The translations under genes and the position numbers were made by a program. A DNA stretch of 9,112 bases from Gemmatimonadota bacterium (lineage in GTDB: Bacteria; GCA-2686955), in the NCBI GenBank assembly GCA_026991065.1, contig JALXCG010000027.1, positions 1 to 9,112 on the forward strand, given 5' to 3'. Below, one piece after another: positions 6,548 through 9,112 of the stretch. The notes below the pieces were generated by a model, which was not told the origin of the DNA, made no database searches, and was given only the letters and a program-made list of their open reading frames with translations. The first letter of the stretch is position 1, and each line of letters opens with the position of its first letter.

Positions 6548-7339
6548 ATGCGCATCGTCTCGTGGAATGTCAATGGAATTCGGGCCTGCGTGCGCAAGGG
6601 GTTCATCAACTGGTTGGAGGGATCCGGCGCGACCATCATCGGCCTCCAGGAGACCCGTGCCCGTCGCGAACAGCTCCCCGCCAAATTGCTCGCCGCCGGC
6701 GGTTGGCACCTGGATCTGGTGGCCGCCGAACGGCCCGGCTACAGCGGCGTCGGGCTCCTCTCGCGGCGGCCGCCGGAGCGGATTGAAACCAAGCTTGGGA
6801 TCCCGGCTTTTGATGCCGAGGGGCGTCTGCAGATCGCCCGCTTCGGATCGCTCACCGTCGCCAATGTCTATTTCCCCAACGGCAGCGGCAAGAACCGCGA
6901 CAACAGTCGCATCCCATTCAAACTGGATTTCTACCGCTCTCTCTTTGAGCGGCTGGAACCACTGCGCGCGGGTGGCGCCCCGCTGCTGGTGATCGGCGAC
7001 TTCAATACCGCGCACACCGAGATCGATCTCGCCCGCCCCAAAGCGAACCGTCAGACCAGTGGCTTCTGCCCCGAAGAATGTGCGGAACTGGATCGCTGGC
7101 TTGCCGCCGGCTGGGTGGACAGCTTTCGCGTCTACGACCCGAGCCCCGGCCGCTACACCTGGTGGAGCAACCGCCGCGGTGCCCGTGAGCGCAATGTCGG
7201 CTGGCGGATCGACTATGTCATGGTCTCCCCGGGGGCGATGCCCTATCTGCGGGGAGCAGCGATTCATGCCGACGTTCCGGGCTCCGATCACTGCCCGATC
7301 AGCGTCGAACTGGATGACGCGGTGCTGCATTCAGAGTAG
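6548..7339 (+). CDS. xthA: Exodeoxyribonuclease III / AP endonuclease
   Basis: A 263-residue member of the EEP (exonuclease-endonuclease-phosphatase) family. It cleaves DNA 5' of abasic sites and removes nucleotides 3'-5' from duplex ends in base-excision repair, in the cytoplasm. Catalytic residues known from E. coli XthA are all recognisable: N7 in SWNVNGIRA, E35 in LQET, Y108 in NVYFPNG, D151 and N153 in GDFNTAH, D222 in WRIDYVMVS, and D247-H248 in GSDHCP. The segment TSGFCPEE (170-177) is also typical. ATG 6548 gives the family's normal start MRIVSWN and has GGGA just upstream. ATG 6503, overlapping the previous stop as TGATG, would add 15 residues (MPARVSVRSF...) not expected in the family, though it could couple translation. 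Its place behind an exported sulfatase-fold gene has no obvious functional meaning. Confidence 0.95.
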   Translation: MRIVSWNVNGIRACVRKGFINWLEGSGATIIGLQETRARREQLPAKLLAAGGWHLDLVAAERPGYSGVGLLSRRPPERIETKLGIPAFDAEGRLQIARFGSLTVANVYFPNGSGKNRDNSRIPFKLDFYRSLFERLEPLRAGGAPLLVIGDFNTAHTEIDLARPKANRQTSGFCPEECAELDRWLAAGWVDSFRVYDPSPGRYTWWSNRRGARERNVGWRIDYVMVSPGAMPYLRGAAIHADVPGSDHCPISVELDDAVLHSE

Positions 7340-7381
7340 CGGCCCTGCCCCCGGGTTATACTCTTTCCACGCATTCAATTC

Positions 7382-7400
7382 CCGCCGCTATCGACGGCGG
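7382..7400 (+). terminator. Possible weak hairpin terminator after exoIII
   Basis: A 6-bp GC stem (ccgccg at 7382-7387, cggcgg at 7395-7400) with a 7-nt loop sits 43 bp past the exoIII stop and 32 bp before the GH13 gene. No T tract follows (tcgtgt), so intrinsic termination is doubtful. TATACT at 7357-7362, a 5/6 match to a -10 box, has no recognisable -35 upstream. Confidence 0.25.
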
Positions 7401-7431
7401 TCGTGTCCGCAACCGCAGGGTCCAGATCAAG

Positions 7432-9112
7432 ATGCCTTCATACCGACAACTCGCCGCCTTTTCCGTCCTATCCGCGTTCTTCGTCTCGGCGGCCGGTGCG
7501 ACCACTCCGCTGGAGGATCGGGTGCCGCTCTTCGGTAGCCTGAACGCCGGAGAGTGGTCCTACTACTCCATTCAGACCAAGGACTGGCAAGCGGAAGCCG
7601 GCATGGCGATCAAGAATCTGGACAGCGGCAATGCCGACCTCTATGTCCGCCGCGGCGCCCTGCCGACGCTCTCCGCCTGGGACTTTCGTTCCGCCACCGA
7701 CAATCTCTACGAGATCGTGCGGGTGAACGCCACCACTGTCCCGGCGCTGCAGAGTGACACTTACTACATCGGTGTCTACGGGCGCAGCGCGGCGGCTTAC
7801 GGCGTGGCCGCCGACCGTTTCGAATTGCCGGCGGCGCATCCCGGCATGGGAGCGATTCCCTACGCCGACGGGGTAACGTTTCGGGTCTGGGCGCCCAACG
7901 CGGATCAGGTCTATGTGGCGGGGCAGTTCAACAACTGGTCGGCAACCAAGGCCGCGCTGCAGGCGGAGGGCGGCGGCAACTGGTCACTCGACTATCGCAA
8001 TGCGCGGGCGGGGCAGGAGTACAAATTTGTCCTGCACAACGGGGGCAGCACTCTGTGGAAGACCGACGCGCGCTCGCTCGATGTTACCAACTCCACCGGC
8101 AATTCGGTTGTCTTCGACCCCACTCAATTCGATTGGGGCGGCCAGGCGCGGGCGGAGTTCAGCATGCCGCAGTGGAACGAACTGGTGATCTATGAACTGC
8201 ACGTCGGGACTTTCAACGACAGCCCCGGGGGGATGCCCGGCGATTTCTACTCCGCGATCAACCGCCTCGGGCAATTGCAAGATCTGGGTGTGAACGCGGT
8301 TGAAGTGATGCCGATTTGTGAGTTCTCCGGGGATTACTCCTGGGGCTACAATCCGGCGCAACCCTACGCGGTCGAGACCGCGTATGGCGGTCCCGGCGGC
8401 TACCAGAGCTTTGTCAAGGCGGCCCATGAGCATGGCATCGCGGTGTTCCAGGATCTGGTCTTCAACCATTTCGGCCCTTCCGACCTGGAACTGTGGCGCT
8501 ACGACGGCTGGGGCATCAACGGCGGTGGCGGGATCTTCTTCTACAACGACTATCGCAAATCCACCCCATGGGGCGACACGCGACCGGACTATGGTCGCGG
8601 GGAGGTGCGCCAGTACCTGCGCGACAACGCGCTGATGTGGCTCGAAACTTTCCACGCCGACGGCCTGCGTTTTGATGGCACTGCCTGGATTCGCAAGGTG
8701 GATGGCTTCGGCGAGGATATCCCCGACGGCTGGAGCCTCATGCAGTGGATCAACGACGAGGTGGACGCTCATCAGGGGTGGAAGTACGTCATCGCGGAAG
8801 ACATGCGCCAGAATGAGTGGATCACCAAGCCCACCAGCGTCGGCGGGGCCGGCTACGACGGTCAATGGGATCCCGACTTTGTCCATCCGGTGCGCGAGGC
8901 GATCATCACTCCAGACGATAATTCGCGCAACATGTACAGTTTGGCCGCGGCGATCACCCATCGCTACAACAACGATGCGTTTGAACGGGTGATCTACACC
9001 GAGTCACACGACGAAGTCGCCAACGGCCGATCCCGGGTGCCGGAGGAGATCTGGCCGGGCAATGCCGGCAGTTGGTATTCGCGCAAGCGCTCCACGCTCG
9101 GCGCGGCCCTGG
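7432..9112 (+). CDS. Exported PPC-CBM48-GH13 alpha-glucan enzyme (GlgB/amylase-like), 3' end beyond window
   Basis: The frame is open from ATG 7432 to the window edge, giving 560 residues with no stop. Residues 1-23 are a signal peptide (FSVLSAFFVSAAGA). Residues 28-130 resemble a bacterial pre-peptidase C-terminal (PPC) beta-sandwich (GSLNAGEWSYYSI... ADLYVRRG... YYIGVYG). Residues 140-230 are a CBM48-like module (TFRVWAPNADQVYVAGQFNNWS). The GH13 barrel begins near 246 (NELVIYELHVGTF). The four GH13 regions are intact: DLVFNH 341-346, GLRFD 411-415 with nucleophile D415, VIAED 453-457 with acid/base E456, and ESHDE 524-528 with H526-D527. GlgB-like order and the SHDEV box suggest alpha-1,4-glucan branching or hydrolysis, but secretion argues against cytoplasmic glycogen synthesis. 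Shine-Dalgarno support is weak (AGGG 11 nt upstream). The C-terminal beta domain and any sorting tail are not visible. Confidence 0.88.
   Translation, partial: MPSYRQLAAFSVLSAFFVSAAGATTPLEDRVPLFGSLNAGEWSYYSIQTKDWQAEAGMAIKNLDSGNADLYVRRGALPTLSAWDFRSATDNLYEIVRVNATTVPALQSDTYYIGVYGRSAAAYGVAADRFELPAAHPGMGAIPYADGVTFRVWAPNADQVYVAGQFNNWSATKAALQAEGGGNWSLDYRNARAGQEYKFVLHNGGSTLWKTDARSLDVTNSTGNSVVFDPTQFDWGGQARAEFSMPQWNELVIYELHVGTFNDSPGGMPGDFYSAINRLGQLQDLGVNAVEVMPICEFSGDYSWGYNPAQPYAVETAYGGPGGYQSFVKAAHEHGIAVFQDLVFNHFGPSDLELWRYDGWGINGGGGIFFYNDYRKSTPWGDTRPDYGRGEVRQYLRDNALMWLETFHADGLRFDGTAWIRKVDGFGEDIPDGWSLMQWINDEVDAHQGWKYVIAEDMRQNEWITKPTSVGGAGYDGQWDPDFVHPVREAIITPDDNSRNMYSLAAAITHRYNNDAFERVIYTESHDEVANGRSRVPEEIWPGNAGSWYSRKRSTLGAAL

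Noticed and set aside
7984-8961. A 325-codon minus-strand open frame across the GH13 gene
   Set aside because: The plus strand encodes all four GH13 conserved regions over the same bases; the antisense frame resembles no family and has no independent context.
1-9112. A search for a defence system, CRISPR array, toxin-antitoxin pair, tRNA or prophage module
   Set aside because: No tandem repeat array, cloverleaf, phage structural gene or paired small genes could be seen; the genes are housekeeping or secreted-enzyme types.

Overview
The window is GC-rich, gene-dense bacterial DNA, apparently chromosomal. The secreted proteins (a cysteine- and asparagine-laddered beta-helix protein ending in an 'LGAYGGPE' motif, a sulfatase-fold protein with a lectin-like tail, and a PPC-CBM48-GH13 enzyme) fit a Gram-negative lineage of the FCB/Eisenbacteria/Gemmatimonadota or Acidobacteria kind. 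That placement is inferred from protein style only; there is no rRNA or other marker here.

Layout, left to right. A secreted right-handed beta-helix protein lies on the minus strand (23-1357). A 472-bp divergent intergenic region follows and holds a 165-bp element bounded by perfect 19-bp inverted repeats (1420-1584), which looks like a non-autonomous mobile element. A NIF3/YbgI-type dinuclear metal protein lies on the plus strand (1830-2585). It converges on sulfate adenylyltransferase (sat, minus strand, 2694-3884), with a perfect 11-bp hairpin terminator between them (2623-2649). A 627-bp divergent non-coding region (3885-4511) follows. Then come, on the plus strand, an exported sulfatase-fold hydrolase (4512-6503), exodeoxyribonuclease III (6548-7339) and the first 560 codons of an exported GH13 glucan-active enzyme (7432 to the window end).

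Most genes do not form an obvious pathway. Nif3, Sat and ExoIII are housekeeping or core-metabolism proteins. The beta-helix, sulfatase-fold and GH13 proteins carry export signals and suggest work on extracellular or envelope polymers. Only the sulfatase-fold and exoIII genes are close enough to share a transcript, and their functions are not visibly related. I found no defence system, CRISPR array, RNA gene, prophage or biosynthetic cluster. The points most worth a second look are the inverted-repeat element, the sulfatase-fold enzyme that lacks the formylglycine Cys/Ser and Arg, and the regularly spaced TGGACT motifs upstream of sat.
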